From assembly GCF_005281345.1 (NCBI RefSeq), contig NZ_SZXJ01000079.1:367-40895 (forward strand): DNA of 40,529 nt. The letters run 5' to 3'. Origin of the DNA: Citrobacter sp. wls619. Lineage in GTDB: Bacteria > Pseudomonadota > Gammaproteobacteria > Enterobacterales > Enterobacteriaceae. This document shows positions 18,831 to 30,177 of this stretch, piece by piece. Under the pieces are notes generated by a model. That model did no database searches. It saw only the letters and a list, made by a program, of their open reading frames with translations, and was not told the origin of the DNA. The position numbers and the translations under genes are program-made. Position 1 is the first letter of the stretch, and each line of letters starts with the position of its first letter.

Positions 18831-20630
18831 ATGAAGAACATACGTAACTTTTCAATCATAGCTCACATCGACCACGGTAAATCGACGCTGTCTGACCGTA
18901 TTATCCAGATCTGCGGTGGCCTGTCTGACCGTGAAATGGAAGCGCAGGTTCTCGACTCGATGGATCTTGAGCGTGAGCGCGGTATTACTATCAAAGCGCA
19001 GAGCGTGACGCTCGATTTCAAAGCATCTGATGGTGAAACCTACCAGCTTAACTTTATCGACACCCCGGGCCACGTTGACTTCTCTTATGAAGTTTCTCGC
19101 TCGCTTGCCGCCTGTGAAGGCGCACTGCTGGTGGTTGATGCCGGGCAGGGTGTTGAAGCGCAAACACTGGCTAACTGCTATACCGCCATGGAAATGGATC
19201 TGGAAGTGGTGCCGGTACTGAACAAAATTGACCTGCCAGCCGCCGATCCTGAACGCGTAGCGGAAGAGATCGAAGATATCGTCGGTATTGATGCAACTGA
19301 CGCAGTCCGTTGCTCGGCGAAAACCGGCGTTGGCGTCACTGACGTTCTTGAACGTCTGGTACGCGACATTCCGCCGCCGGAAGGCGACCCTGAAGGCCCA
19401 TTGCAGGCGCTGATCATCGACTCCTGGTTCGACAACTACCTTGGAGTGGTGTCGCTGGTGCGTATTAAAAACGGCACCATGCGTAAAGGCGACAAAATTA
19501 AAGTGATGAGCACCGGTCAGGTCTATAACGCCGACCGTCTGGGTATCTTCACGCCAAAACAGGTTGACCGTACCGAGCTGAAATGCGGCGAGGTAGGTTG
19601 GTTAGTTTGCGCCATTAAAGACATTCTCGGCGCACCGGTTGGCGATACCCTGACGCAGGCGCGCAACCCGGCAGATAAACCCCTGCCTGGCTTTAAAAAA
19701 GTGAAGCCGCAGGTATACGCGGGTCTGTTCCCGGTCAGTTCCGACGACTACGAAAACTTCCGTGATGCGCTTGGTAAGCTGAGCCTGAACGATGCTTCCC
19801 TGTTCTACGAACCGGAAAGTTCTACCGCGCTGGGCTTCGGCTTCCGCTGTGGCTTCCTGGGTCTGCTGCACATGGAGATCATTCAGGAGCGTCTGGAACG
19901 TGAATACGATCTTGATCTGATCACCACTGCGCCGACCGTAGTTTACGAAGTGGAAACCACCGCGAAAGAGACTATCTACGTCGATAGCCCGTCCAAGCTG
20001 CCGCCGCTGAATAACATTTACGAACTGCGCGAGCCGATTGCTGAATGTCATATGCTGCTGCCGCAGGCATACCTCGGCAACGTTATTACGCTGTGTATCG
20101 AGAAGCGTGGTGTACAGACCAACATGGTTTACCACGGTAACCAGGTTGCGCTGACCTATGAAATTCCAATGGCGGAAGTGGTCCTCGACTTCTTCGATCG
20201 TCTGAAGTCGACCTCTCGTGGCTATGCGTCGCTGGATTATAACTTCAAACGTTTCCAGGCCTCCGACATGGTACGTGTTGATGTTCTCATCAACAACGAA
20301 CGCGTCGATGCGCTGGCGCTGATTACCCACCGCGATAACTCCCAGAGCCGTGGCCGTGAACTGGTCGAGAAGATGAAAGATCTGATCCCTCGCCAGCAGT
20401 TTGATATCGCAATTCAGGCGGCCATTGGCACGCACATCATTGCGCGTTCAACGGTTAAGCAGCTGCGTAAAAACGTTCTGGCTAAGTGCTACGGTGGCGA
20501 TATCAGCCGTAAGAAAAAGCTGCTGCAAAAACAGAAAGAGGGTAAAAAGCGAATGAAGCAGATCGGTAACGTCGAACTGCCGCAGGAAGCCTTCCTCGCT
20601 ATTCTGCATGTCGGTAAAGACAGCAAATAA
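18831..20630 (+). CDS. lepA: Elongation factor 4 (LepA)
   Basis: Ribosome-dependent GTPase of the EF-G family, linked to translation under stress and to ribosome assembly. The 599 residues match the family. The GTPase domain (about 1-185) shows [10 protein letters not shown], the RERGITIKA switch region, DTPGHVDF and NKIDLP. Domain II, the EF-G-like domains III and V, and the LepA-specific C-terminal domain follow (about 485-599). The start ATG has no close Shine-Dalgarno; the nearest AAGG is about 17 bases upstream. lepB follows 15 bases later, forming the known lepA-lepB operon. Confidence 0.98.
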   Translation: MKNIRNFSIIAHIDHGKSTLSDRIIQICGGLSDREMEAQVLDSMDLERERGITIKAQSVTLDFKASDGETYQLNFIDTPGHVDFSYEVSRSLAACEGALLVVDAGQGVEAQTLANCYTAMEMDLEVVPVLNKIDLPAADPERVAEEIEDIVGIDATDAVRCSAKTGVGVTDVLERLVRDIPPPEGDPEGPLQALIIDSWFDNYLGVVSLVRIKNGTMRKGDKIKVMSTGQVYNADRLGIFTPKQVDRTELKCGEVGWLVCAIKDILGAPVGDTLTQARNPADKPLPGFKKVKPQVYAGLFPVSSDDYENFRDALGKLSLNDASLFYEPESSTALGFGFRCGFLGLLHMEIIQERLEREYDLDLITTAPTVVYEVETTAKETIYVDSPSKLPPLNNIYELREPIAECHMLLPQAYLGNVITLCIEKRGVQTNMVYHGNQVALTYEIPMAEVVLDFFDRLKSTSRGYASLDYNFKRFQASDMVRVDVLINNERVDALALITHRDNSQSRGRELVEKMKDLIPRQQFDIAIQAAIGTHIIARSTVKQLRKNVLAKCYGGDISRKKKLLQKQKEGKKRMKQIGNVELPQEAFLAILHVGKDSK

Positions 20631-20645
20631 TCTTAAGGAGTTGGC

Positions 20646-21620
20646 ATGGCGAACATGTTTGCCCTGATTCTGGTGATTGCCACACTGGTGACGGGCATTT
20701 TATGGTGCGTAGATAAGTTTGTCTTCGCGCCAAAACGCCGGGAGCGCCAGGCTGCGGCACAGGCCGCTGCAGGCGATTCACTGGATAAAGCAACGCTGAA
20801 AAAAGTTGCCCCTAAGCCGGGCTGGCTGGAAACCGGTGCATCCGTTTTCCCGGTACTGGCTATTGTGCTGGTGGTGCGTTCATTTATTTATGAACCGTTC
20901 CAGATCCCGTCGGGTTCGATGATGCCAACACTGTTGATTGGTGATTTTATTCTGGTAGAGAAATTTGCCTACGGAATTAAAGATCCTATTTATCAGAAAA
21001 CGCTGATCGAAACGGGTCACCCAAAACGCGGAGACATCGTGGTATTTAAATACCCGGAAGATCCGCGTCTGGACTACATCAAACGCGCTGTCGGTTTACC
21101 GGGAGACAAAGTGACGTACGATCCGGTGGCGAAAGAGGTTACTATTCAGCCAGGATGCAGTTCTGGTCAGGCGTGTGAAAACGCGCTGCCGGTAACGTAC
21201 TCTGATGTTCAGCCAAGTGATTTTGTGCAGACGTTTGCTCGCCGTAACGGCGGGGAAGCGACCAGCGGTTTCTTTGAGGTTCCGCTGAACGAAACGAAAG
21301 ACAACGGCATTCGCCTGACCGAGCGTAAAGAAACGCTGGGTGAGGTAACACACCGCATTCTGATGGTGCCAATCGCGCAGGATCAGGTGGGGATGTACTA
21401 CCGTCAGCCGGGTCAGCAGTTAGCCACCTGGATCGTTCCACCGGGGCATTACTTCATGATGGGTGATAACCGTGACAACAGCGCGGACAGCCGTTATTGG
21501 GGATTTGTACCGGAAGCGAATCTGGTAGGAAAAGCGACCGCAATCTGGATGAGTTTCGACAAACAAGAAGGTGAGTGGCCAACCGGCGTTCGTTTAAGCC
21601 GCATTGGTGGCATTCACTAA
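20646..21620 (+). CDS. lepB: Signal peptidase I
   Basis: Inner-membrane serine protease that removes signal peptides from secreted preproteins. The 324 residues equal the E. coli length. Two N-terminal transmembrane segments (about 4-22 and 62-76) are followed by a periplasmic catalytic domain with Ser91 in IPSGSMMPTL and the general base Lys146 in DYIKRAVGLPGD, and by the family box MMGDNRDNSADSRYWG. The SD AAGGAG is strong. It is the second gene of the lepA-lepB unit, with a candidate terminator after it. Confidence 0.98.
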   Translation: MANMFALILVIATLVTGILWCVDKFVFAPKRRERQAAAQAAAGDSLDKATLKKVAPKPGWLETGASVFPVLAIVLVVRSFIYEPFQIPSGSMMPTLLIGDFILVEKFAYGIKDPIYQKTLIETGHPKRGDIVVFKYPEDPRLDYIKRAVGLPGDKVTYDPVAKEVTIQPGCSSGQACENALPVTYSDVQPSDFVQTFARRNGGEATSGFFEVPLNETKDNGIRLTERKETLGEVTHRILMVPIAQDQVGMYYRQPGQQLATWIVPPGHYFMMGDNRDNSADSRYWGFVPEANLVGKATAIWMSFDKQEGEWPTGVRLSRIGGIH

Positions 21621-21633
21621 TTGCTGATAATGG

Positions 21634-21672
21634 TTCACGCTGTTGTCTTAATAACGACAGCGTGAATTATTT
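21634..21672 (+). terminator. Candidate terminator after lepB
   Basis: A 13-bp stem (TTCACGCTGTTGT with ACGACAGCGTGAA, one G-T wobble), loop of 7, is followed by the T-rich TTATTT. The tail is imperfect, so read-through into rnc is possible. Confidence 0.6.
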
Positions 21673-21765
21673 CTCGGATTAATTCCCTCAGACTAACGAC
21701 ATCCCTTGTCGTTGTGTATAGAATATTCCCCCGAAGTTTTAGGTTGGCGCCGTCAGGTTGCCACG

Positions 21766-21856
21766 GCACACGAAACAGCGTTGGTTTGTATACAAATGCA
21801 TATAGCCGAAGCCAGATGGCTTAGCGAAGTGCGTATATCAGGTCTGTTTCGTGTGC
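21766..21856 (+). promoter_or_regulatory. rnc leader hairpin, likely RNase III autoregulatory site
   Basis: The outer arms GCACACGAAACAG (21766-21778) and CTGTTTCGTGTGC (21844-21856) pair perfectly over 13 bp. The enclosed 65 bases hold further small palindromes, such as TTTGTATACAAA. The rnc start is 33 bases downstream. In E. coli RNase III cleaves its own leader at such a structure and so lowers its own mRNA. Confidence 0.85.
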
Positions 21857-21859
21857 TGA

Positions 21860-23472
<1,613 letters not shown>

Positions 23473-23502
23473 ATCCCTGCAACTTGAAAGACGGCGGGTA
23501 TG

Positions 23503-24213
23503 ATGGAAGGATGGCAACGCGCTTTTGTCCTGCATAGCCGCCCGTGGAGCGAAACCAGCCTCGTGCTGGATGTCTTCACGGAAGAGTCTGGCCGCGTGCG
23601 CCTTGTCGCCAAAGGCGCACGTTCTAAACGTTCCAACCTGAAAGGCGCACTCCAGCCTTTTACCCCGTTGTTACTTCGCTTTGGCGGCCGCGGTGAGGTG
23701 AAAACCTTGCGCAGCGCGGAAGCCGTATCTCTGGCACTTCCCCTTAGCGGTATCACGTTGTACAGCGGCCTGTACATCAATGAACTCATCTCGCGCGTGC
23801 TTGAGTATGAAACTCGTTTTTCTGAACTCTTTTTCGACTACCTGAATTGCATTCAGGCACTGGCTGGCGCGACAGGTTCGCCAGAGCCGGCACTGCGTCG
23901 CTTTGAACTGGCCTTACTGGGCCACCTGGGTTACGGCGTGGATTTCACCCACTGTGCGGGCAGCGGCGAGCCGGTAGATGACACCATGACCTACCGCTAT
24001 CGGGAAGAAAAAGGCTTTATCGCCAGTGTTGTCATCGATAACAGCACCTTTACCGGACGCCATCTGAAAGCGCTAGAATCGCGTGAATTTCCTGATGCTG
24101 ACACGCTGCGTGCTGCGAAACGCTTTACCCGTATGGCCTTAAAGCCGTATCTTGGTGGTAAGCCCTTAAAGAGCCGCGAATTATTCCGGCAGTTTCTGCC
24201 GAAGCGAAAATAA
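23503..24213 (+). CDS. recO: DNA repair protein RecO
   Basis: RecFOR-pathway mediator that anneals single strands and helps load RecA on SSB-coated DNA. From the second of two adjacent ATGs (23503) it has 236 residues beginning [17 protein letters not shown]; the ATG one codon earlier (23500) is equally close to GGCGGG and cannot be excluded. An N-terminal OB fold (about 1-80) and a helical C-terminal part are as in the family. The C-terminus stops at FLPKRK, a few residues shorter than the E. coli protein as recalled. Confidence 0.96.
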   Translation: MEGWQRAFVLHSRPWSETSLVLDVFTEESGRVRLVAKGARSKRSNLKGALQPFTPLLLRFGGRGEVKTLRSAEAVSLALPLSGITLYSGLYINELISRVLEYETRFSELFFDYLNCIQALAGATGSPEPALRRFELALLGHLGYGVDFTHCAGSGEPVDDTMTYRYREEKGFIASVVIDNSTFTGRHLKALESREFPDADTLRAAKRFTRMALKPYLGGKPLKSRELFRQFLPKRK

Positions 24214-24229
24214 AATAACGAGGATTGTC

Positions 24230-24961
24230 ATGGCTGAATTACTGTTAGGCGTCAACATTGACCACATTGCCACTCTACGTAATGCACGTGGTACCGCATA
24301 TCCGGACCCGGTTCAGGCAGCGTTTATCGTTGAACAGGCTGGCGCGGATGGCATCACCGTACACCTGCGTGAAGACCGTCGCCATATCACCGACCGCGAC
24401 GTACGTATTCTGCGCCAGACGCTGGATACGCGAATGAATCTGGAAATGGCGGTAACCGAAGAGATGCTGGCTATCGCCGTAGAGACAAAGCCGCATTTTT
24501 GCTGCCTGGTGCCGGAAAAGCGTCAGGAAGTTACTACTGAAGGTGGTCTGGACGTCGCCGGTCAGCGCGACAAGATGCGCGATGCCTGCAAACGCCTGGC
24601 GGACGCAGGCATTCTGGTTTCGCTGTTTATCGATGCGGATGAAGAACAAATTAAAGCGGCTGCTGACGTGGGCGCTCCGTTCATTGAAATTCATACCGGC
24701 TGTTACGCCGATGCGAAAACCGATGCTGAACAGGCGAGTGAACTGGCGCGTATTGCTAAAGCGGCGACGTTTGCTGCCAGTCTGGGCCTGAAGGTGAATG
24801 CCGGTCACGGTTTGACGTACCATAATGTTAAAGCCATTGCGCGGATCCCGGAAATGCACGAGCTAAATATTGGGCATGCGATTATCGGGCGTGCGGTGAT
24901 GAGCGGGCTGAAAGACGCCGTCGTGGAAATGAAACGTCTGATGCTGGAAGCGCGTGGCTAA
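24230..24961 (+). CDS. pdxJ: Pyridoxine 5'-phosphate synthase
   Basis: TIM-barrel enzyme that joins 1-deoxy-D-xylulose 5-phosphate and 3-amino-2-oxopropyl phosphate to make pyridoxine 5'-phosphate, the last ring-forming step of vitamin B6 synthesis. The 243 residues equal the E. coli length. Conserved pieces are [16 protein letters not shown] (about 6-21), [26 protein letters not shown] and the C-terminal [11 protein letters not shown] phosphate loop. The SD is ACGAGG. Its stop overlaps the acpS start by one base, forming the known pdxJ-acpS pair. Confidence 0.98.
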   Translation: MAELLLGVNIDHIATLRNARGTAYPDPVQAAFIVEQAGADGITVHLREDRRHITDRDVRILRQTLDTRMNLEMAVTEEMLAIAVETKPHFCCLVPEKRQEVTTEGGLDVAGQRDKMRDACKRLADAGILVSLFIDADEEQIKAAADVGAPFIEIHTGCYADAKTDAEQASELARIAKAATFAASLGLKVNAGHGLTYHNVKAIARIPEMHELNIGHAIIGRAVMSGLKDAVVEMKRLMLEARG

Positions 24962-25341
24962 TGGCGATTCTGGGTTTAGGCACGGATATCGTGGAGATTG
25001 CGCGGATCGAGGCGGTGATCTCCCGCTCCGGTGAACGCCTGGCCAGACGGGTCCTGAGTGACAACGAATGGGCCATCTGGGAAACGCATCAGCAACCGGT
25101 GCGTTTTCTGGCAAAGCGCTTTGCGGTAAAAGAGGCCGCAGCAAAAGCCTTCGGTACCGGCATTCGCAATGGGCTGGCGTTTAATCAGTTTGAAGTCTTC
25201 AACGATGAACTCGGTAAACCGCGTCTGCGGTTATGGGGGGAGGCGTTAAAACTGGCGGAAAAACTGGGTGTCGCGCATATGCATGTGACGCTGGCCGATG
25301 AGCGTCACTACGCCTGTGCCACGGTGATTATTGAAAGCTAG
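24961..25341 (+). CDS. acpS: Holo-[acyl-carrier-protein] synthase
   Basis: Transfers 4'-phosphopantetheine from coenzyme A to the serine of acyl carrier protein. The 126 residues equal the E. coli length. The two family motifs are [13 protein letters not shown] near the start, with a magnesium-binding aspartate (Asp9), and [19 protein letters not shown] (about 52-70) with the catalytic glutamate. It is translationally coupled to pdxJ through TAATG. A REP element follows instead of a simple terminator. Confidence 0.98.
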   Translation: MAILGLGTDIVEIARIEAVISRSGERLARRVLSDNEWAIWETHQQPVRFLAKRFAVKEAAAKAFGTGIRNGLAFNQFEVFNDELGKPRLRLWGEALKLAEKLGVAHMHVTLADERHYACATVIIES

Positions 25342-25352
25342 TGTCAGGATTT

Positions 25353-25389
25353 TGTAGGCCGGATAAGGCGCTTACGCCGCCATCCGGCA
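25353..25389. repeat. REP element between acpS and yfhL
   Basis: A single REP unit (begins GTAGGCCGGATAAGG, ends CATCCGGCAG) forms a long imperfect hairpin between two convergent genes, where it may act in 3'-end protection of both transcripts. Confidence 0.92.
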
Positions 25390-25404
25390 GGCAATCAGGG
25401 TGAG

Positions 25405-25683
<279 letters not shown>

Positions 25684-25720
25684 TCACAAATCGGGCGGGC
25701 ATTATACGCGCATTCTTTGC

Positions 25721-26569
25721 TCAGACCAGTTTTTTTACCAGCGCTTCACTGTGACGAATTCGTTCCGGAGCATGTTCTAAATCTTGCTGAACCAGCGCCA
25801 TAAACAGTAAATCCGTGAGCATCATCTGTGCGTGCGTCGATGAAATTGCCGCGCTGCGCGTCGCTTGTTCTTCGGCAATTGTATACAGGCAGTGGCTTGC
25901 TCGCTGTTGCAGGGCATTGGGTGTAAATCCGGTGATGGCAAGTATTTTGGCACCGGTGCGCAATGTTTCATCCGCAGCCAGGTTGAGTTCACGACGTTCC
26001 CCTGTATAGGAAATCGCCAACAGGAGATCGCCCGGCGAAAGCGCCTGTACCGTTGCCAGCAGGGCATGCATATCGCGTTCCACTACTGCGTTAAAACCTA
26101 TTTTCAACAGTTTCCAGGCAAAATTCTGAGCCACCAGCCCAGAGGCGCCAATTCCGGTCAGGACAATGCGTCGGGCGGAGCGTAACAAGGCGACGCTTTC
26201 CATCAGCTTTTCTTCGCTGTTGATATCCAGTGTGGCGTGCATGGCCGCAACGTTCTCCTGAATCAGTTTTTCACCCACCAGACGCATAGGATCGTCGCCG
26301 CGGATCTGATTATGCACTGGGATAGAATGGGGATTGGGATTACTGGCCAGTGCTTCGCTGATCGCCAGTTTCAGTGCGGGAAACCCTTTAAACCCCATTT
26401 TTTGTGCGAACTTCACGACGCTGGACTGGCTGACACCCGCTTCAAAAGCGAGTTGTTGTGAACTGAGATGACGCGCAGTATCCGGCTGTGCGAGGAGGTA
26501 ATCCGCAAGCTTTTTATCGCTTTGCGCGAGGTCCGGGTAACGCTGACGAATGCGAATCAAACAGTTCAT
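25721..26569 (-). CDS. yfhH: RpiR-family transcriptional regulator YfhH (MurR-like)
   Basis: Probable repressor with an N-terminal RpiR helix-turn-helix (about 1-75, with SSQQLAFEAGVSQSSVVKFAQKMG) and a C-terminal SIS sugar-phosphate-binding domain (about 120-260, ARRIVLTGIGASGLVAQNFAWKL). The start at 26569 follows AGGAG and gives 282 residues as in E. coli; the 16-codon extension is not supported. It is divergent from murQ-murP, so MurNAc 6-phosphate is the likely inducer and the shared intergenic palindromes its likely operators (inference). In E. coli K-12 this regulator stands without murQP beside it. Confidence 0.9.
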   Translation of the reverse strand: MNCLIRIRQRYPDLAQSDKKLADYLLAQPDTARHLSSQQLAFEAGVSQSSVVKFAQKMGFKGFPALKLAISEALASNPNPHSIPVHNQIRGDDPMRLVGEKLIQENVAAMHATLDINSEEKLMESVALLRSARRIVLTGIGASGLVAQNFAWKLLKIGFNAVVERDMHALLATVQALSPGDLLLAISYTGERRELNLAADETLRTGAKILAITGFTPNALQQRASHCLYTIAEEQATRSAAISSTHAQMMLTDLLFMALVQQDLEHAPERIRHSEALVKKLV

Positions 26570-26587
26570 GCTGTCTCCTGGCGAAAA

Positions 26588-26603
26588 CGTGATGGCGATT
26601 ACA
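26588..26603 (+). promoter_or_regulatory. Candidate CRP site upstream of murQ
   Basis: CGTGA-N6-TTACA differs from TGTGA-N6-TCACA at two of ten positions. Its centre at 26595.5 is 61.5 bases before a start expected near 26657 from a -10 TATAAC at 26644-26649, a usual class I distance. The -35 is poor. E. coli murQP is cAMP-CRP dependent. Confidence 0.5.
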
Positions 26604-26612
26604 AAACAAAAT

Positions 26613-26640
26613 TTCACTCGCCTGGGTGAATATTATATTC
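26613..26640. promoter_or_regulatory. Candidate YfhH operator before murQ
   Basis: Two adjoining palindromes cover the -35 region: TTCAC-N8-GTGAA (26613-26630) and the perfect 13-base GAATATTATATTC (26628-26640). They lie between yfhH and murQ, where a divergent repressor would act. The protein assignment is inference. Confidence 0.5.
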
Positions 26641-26686
26641 CATTATAACGTATTACTATGAATTAAAAATTCCTAAGGAACAAAAA

Positions 26687-27580
26687 ATGAATCTCGGTGC
26701 GTTAGTGTCAGAAAGCCGCAATCCTCAGACCATGGATCTTGATGCGTTATCCACACTTGAGTTGGTTCATCGTTTTAATCAACAGGATACGCTGGTAGCA
26801 CAAGCAGTAAAAGCAACTCTGCCTGAAGTTGCGCTTGCGGTCGATGCGGCGGCTGACGCGTTAAAAGCGGGAGGACGGATTATCTACATGGGGGCGGGGA
26901 CCAGTGGGCGTCTTGGCGTACTGGATGCGTCTGAGTGCCCACCGACCTTTGGCGTCCCGCATGGTCTGGTGGTCGGGCTGATTGCTGGCGGACCGGGTGC
27001 GCTGCTGAAGGCGGTAGAAGGCGCAGAAGATAACCCGCAGTTAGGTGAAGACGATCTGCGTGCGCTCAACCTTACGGCACAGGATCTGGTGGTGGGGCTG
27101 GCAGCTTCTGGTCGCACGCCGTATGTGATTGGCGGGCTGAAATATGCGCGTTCGGTGGGTTGTGCGACGGCGGCGATTTCCTGCAATCCAGATTCCCCTA
27201 TCGCGCATGAAGCGGATATTGCCATCTCTCCGGTAGTGGGGCCTGAGGCGTTGACAGGGTCAACGCGACTGAAATCCGGTACCGCGCAAAAGCTGGTGCT
27301 CAATATGATTTCTACCGGTGCAATGGTGAAGTTTGGCAAAGTGTATCAGAACCTGATGGTGGATATGAAAGCGACCAACGTTAAGCTGGTAGACCGGGCG
27401 TGTCGCATGGTCGTGGAAGCCACCGGTATTGCGTATGACCAGGCGCAAGCTCTGCTGAAACAGACCGATTTTGATGTTAAGCCCGCCATTTTGATGGCTC
27501 TCACGGGTCTCGATGCCGCCGCCGCCCGCGAAAAACTTGCCGCTCACCAGGGTTTTTTACGCGCGGCGTTAGAACACTAA
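26687..27580 (+). CDS. murQ: N-acetylmuramic acid 6-phosphate etherase
   Basis: Cleaves the lactyl ether of MurNAc 6-phosphate to give GlcNAc 6-phosphate and D-lactate, in peptidoglycan recycling and MurNAc use. The 297 residues form a SIS fold with [21 protein letters not shown] (about 69-89), which holds the catalytic Glu83, and VEGAEDN, which holds the second acid residue near 114. The SD AAGGAA is good. murP begins 9 bases after the stop, so the two form an operon divergent from the regulator yfhH. Confidence 0.96.
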   Translation: MNLGALVSESRNPQTMDLDALSTLELVHRFNQQDTLVAQAVKATLPEVALAVDAAADALKAGGRIIYMGAGTSGRLGVLDASECPPTFGVPHGLVVGLIAGGPGALLKAVEGAEDNPQLGEDDLRALNLTAQDLVVGLAASGRTPYVIGGLKYARSVGCATAAISCNPDSPIAHEADIAISPVVGPEALTGSTRLKSGTAQKLVLNMISTGAMVKFGKVYQNLMVDMKATNVKLVDRACRMVVEATGIAYDQAQALLKQTDFDVKPAILMALTGLDAAAAREKLAAHQGFLRAALEH

Positions 27581-27589
27581 GAGGTGTAT

Positions 27590-28954
27590 ATGGATAAGAC
27601 GGCGGTGCTGGCCAGCGACATTCTGCTGGGCGTTGGCGGAGAGAAGAATATTCTGCGCCTGGAAAACTGTATGACCCGCGTCAGAGTGGTAGTTCAGGAT
27701 GACGGACAGATTGATATCCCTCGCCTCAGGCAACTGCCCGGTGTTAGCGGTTACGTGAAGCAGGGCGCACAGCACCAGATTATCGTCGGTCCCGGTAAAG
27801 CCGCCAAAGTGGTGGATGCTATGCGTTCCCTGATTGCCGATGGCGGCGAGCGAGCAGACGCCAATGATATCGAGCGCACGAAGTCAGAGGCCAAAGCGAA
27901 GTACAAAGCACCCATGAGCGATGCGCTGCGCAAGCTGGCGAACGTCTTTATCCCTCTTATTCCGGCGTTTATCGCCTCCGGTTTGATTACCGGCATCATT
28001 AACATCCTCAAACGTCCGGACATCGTGGGGGACTTTGCGACCCACTATCCGAATATGTTGGGACTGTTAGGCATTTTTGGTAGCGCCGTGTTTGCCATTA
28101 TGAACATCCTTGTCGGGGTGAATACCGCCAAAGTCTTCGGCGGCTCTCTGGCGATGGGGGGGGTGATGGCGGGGATCCTCTCCAGTCCGCAGCTGGCGCA
28201 AATTACCCTGTTTGGCGAGGCCTTGCAGCCGGGACGCGGTGGGGTAATCGCGGTACTGCTGGTGGTGGCGCTAATGTGCTGGATTGAACGCAAATTCCGA
28301 GTGCTGTTGCCGGAATCGCTGGAGCTGATCCTCAATCCACTGCTGACCACCCTTATTACCGGGACAATTGCCATTGTGGCGCTGCAACCGCTTGGTGGCT
28401 GGATAGCCGAATCCATTGCCCATGGCGCTTCCTGGGCTATCGATCGCGGTGGCTTCCTGGTAGGGGCGGTGCTGGCTGGTACCTTTCTGCCACTGGTTCT
28501 CACCGGGCTTCATCAGGGGTTGGTCCCTATCCATGTAGAACTGGTACAGGCGCACGGGTATAACGCACTCTTTCCTATTCTGGCGATGGCCGGAGTGGGG
28601 CAAATCGGTGCGGCGATTGCGGTACTGATGAAAACCCGTAACGCACGGCTGAAAAAAGTGATTAAAAGCGCGCTGCCGGTCGGATTGCTGGGTATTGGCG
28701 AACCGCTGATTTTTGGGGTGACATTGCCATTAGGTAAGCCGTTTATCGGTGCCTGTCTCGGTGGTGCTGTCGGTGGGGCGCTGATCAGCTACTGGAAGGT
28801 GGCGACGGTCATCACCTTTGGCATCTCCGGATTACCGCTGGCACTGACGATTGTTGCCGGAAAAGTGATGTTCTATCTGTTAGGCTATCTGGTAGCAGTT
28901 ATCGCCGGGTTCCTGTTTACCTGGCTATTGGGGTTCAACGATCCAGAGGAATAA
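27590..28954 (+). CDS. murP: PTS EIIBC component, probably for N-acetylmuramic acid
   Basis: Membrane phosphotransferase protein that would import MurNAc and phosphorylate it, feeding MurQ. From the ATG at 27590, five bases after GAGG, it has 454 residues; the ORF opens two codons earlier with a GTG that belongs to the ribosome site. An N-terminal EIIB domain (about 1-90) has phospho-Cys27 in ENCMTRVRV. The EIIC domain (about 105-454) has about ten hydrophobic segments and a substrate-loop region GIGEPLIFGVTLP. No EIIA is fused or adjacent, so it must borrow one, as E. coli MurP uses Crr. Substrate is inferred from murQ; another amino sugar derivative is possible. Confidence 0.85.
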   Translation: MDKTAVLASDILLGVGGEKNILRLENCMTRVRVVVQDDGQIDIPRLRQLPGVSGYVKQGAQHQIIVGPGKAAKVVDAMRSLIADGGERADANDIERTKSEAKAKYKAPMSDALRKLANVFIPLIPAFIASGLITGIINILKRPDIVGDFATHYPNMLGLLGIFGSAVFAIMNILVGVNTAKVFGGSLAMGGVMAGILSSPQLAQITLFGEALQPGRGGVIAVLLVVALMCWIERKFRVLLPESLELILNPLLTTLITGTIAIVALQPLGGWIAESIAHGASWAIDRGGFLVGAVLAGTFLPLVLTGLHQGLVPIHVELVQAHGYNALFPILAMAGVGQIGAAIAVLMKTRNARLKKVIKSALPVGLLGIGEPLIFGVTLPLGKPFIGACLGGAVGGALISYWKVATVITFGISGLPLALTIVAGKVMFYLLGYLVAVIAGFLFTWLLGFNDPEE

Positions 28955-28957
28955 GGT

Positions 28958-29593
28958 TTGACCAATCACCAGCGCCGCGTTGTTTTTTTTGATTTGGATG
29001 GCACGTTACACCAGCAGGATATGTTCGGCAGTTTCTTACGTTTTCTGTTGCGTCGCCAACCGCTAAATGCGTTGCTGGTGCTGCCCCTGTTGCCGATTAT
29101 TGGGCTGGCAATGTTAATTAAAGGGCGAGCTGCCCGCTGGCCCATGAGCCTGCTGTTGTGGGGCTGTACTTTTGGTCGCAGTGAAACGCGCCTGAAGGCA
29201 CATCAGGCCGATTTTGTGCGCTGGTTTCGCGGGCATGTGACGGCATTTCCGGTCGTGCAGCAGCGTCTGACGACGTACCTGTTAAGCTCCGATGCTGATA
29301 TCTGGCTTATCACCGGCTCCCCGCAGTCGCTGGTGGAGCAGGTTTACTTCGATACGCCGTGGCTGCCGCGTGTCAATCTGATCGCCAGTCAAATGGCGCG
29401 TGGGTACGGTGGCTGGGTATTGCCGCTGCGCTGTCTGGGGCATGAAAAGGTGGCGCAACTGGAACAGCAGATTGGCGCGCCGTTGCATCTTTACAGCGGT
29501 TACAGCGACAGCAAGCAGGACAATCCACTGCTCTCTTTTTGCCAGCATCGTTGGCGCGTCACGCCGCGCGGGGAGCTGCAACAACTCGAATAG
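28958..29593 (+). CDS. pgpC: Phosphatidylglycerophosphatase C (YfhB)
   Basis: HAD-family membrane phosphatase that dephosphorylates phosphatidylglycerol phosphate, one of three such enzymes in E. coli. The 211 residues equal the E. coli length. The nucleophile motif is VVFFDLDGTLHQ (Asp12, Asp14); a membrane segment lies at about 35-53 (LNALLVLPLLPIIGLAML), and ITGSP is motif II. The start is TTG with an AAGG overlapping the murP stop, only three bases downstream of that stop, so it may be translated from the murQP transcript as well as its own. Confidence 0.93.
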   Translation: MTNHQRRVVFFDLDGTLHQQDMFGSFLRFLLRRQPLNALLVLPLLPIIGLAMLIKGRAARWPMSLLLWGCTFGRSETRLKAHQADFVRWFRGHVTAFPVVQQRLTTYLLSSDADIWLITGSPQSLVEQVYFDTPWLPRVNLIASQMARGYGGWVLPLRCLGHEKVAQLEQQIGAPLHLYSGYSDSKQDNPLLSFCQHRWRVTPRGELQQLE

Positions 29594-29598
29594 AGTAA

Positions 29599-30147
<549 letters not shown>

Positions 30148-30177
30148 ATACCAATCTGATTGCCTAAGGGCGTTGTG

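Noticed and set aside
19602-20435. 277-codon open frame antisense to lepA
   Set aside because: Fully inside a conserved gene; its sequence is a shadow of lepA codon use and has no recognisable domain.
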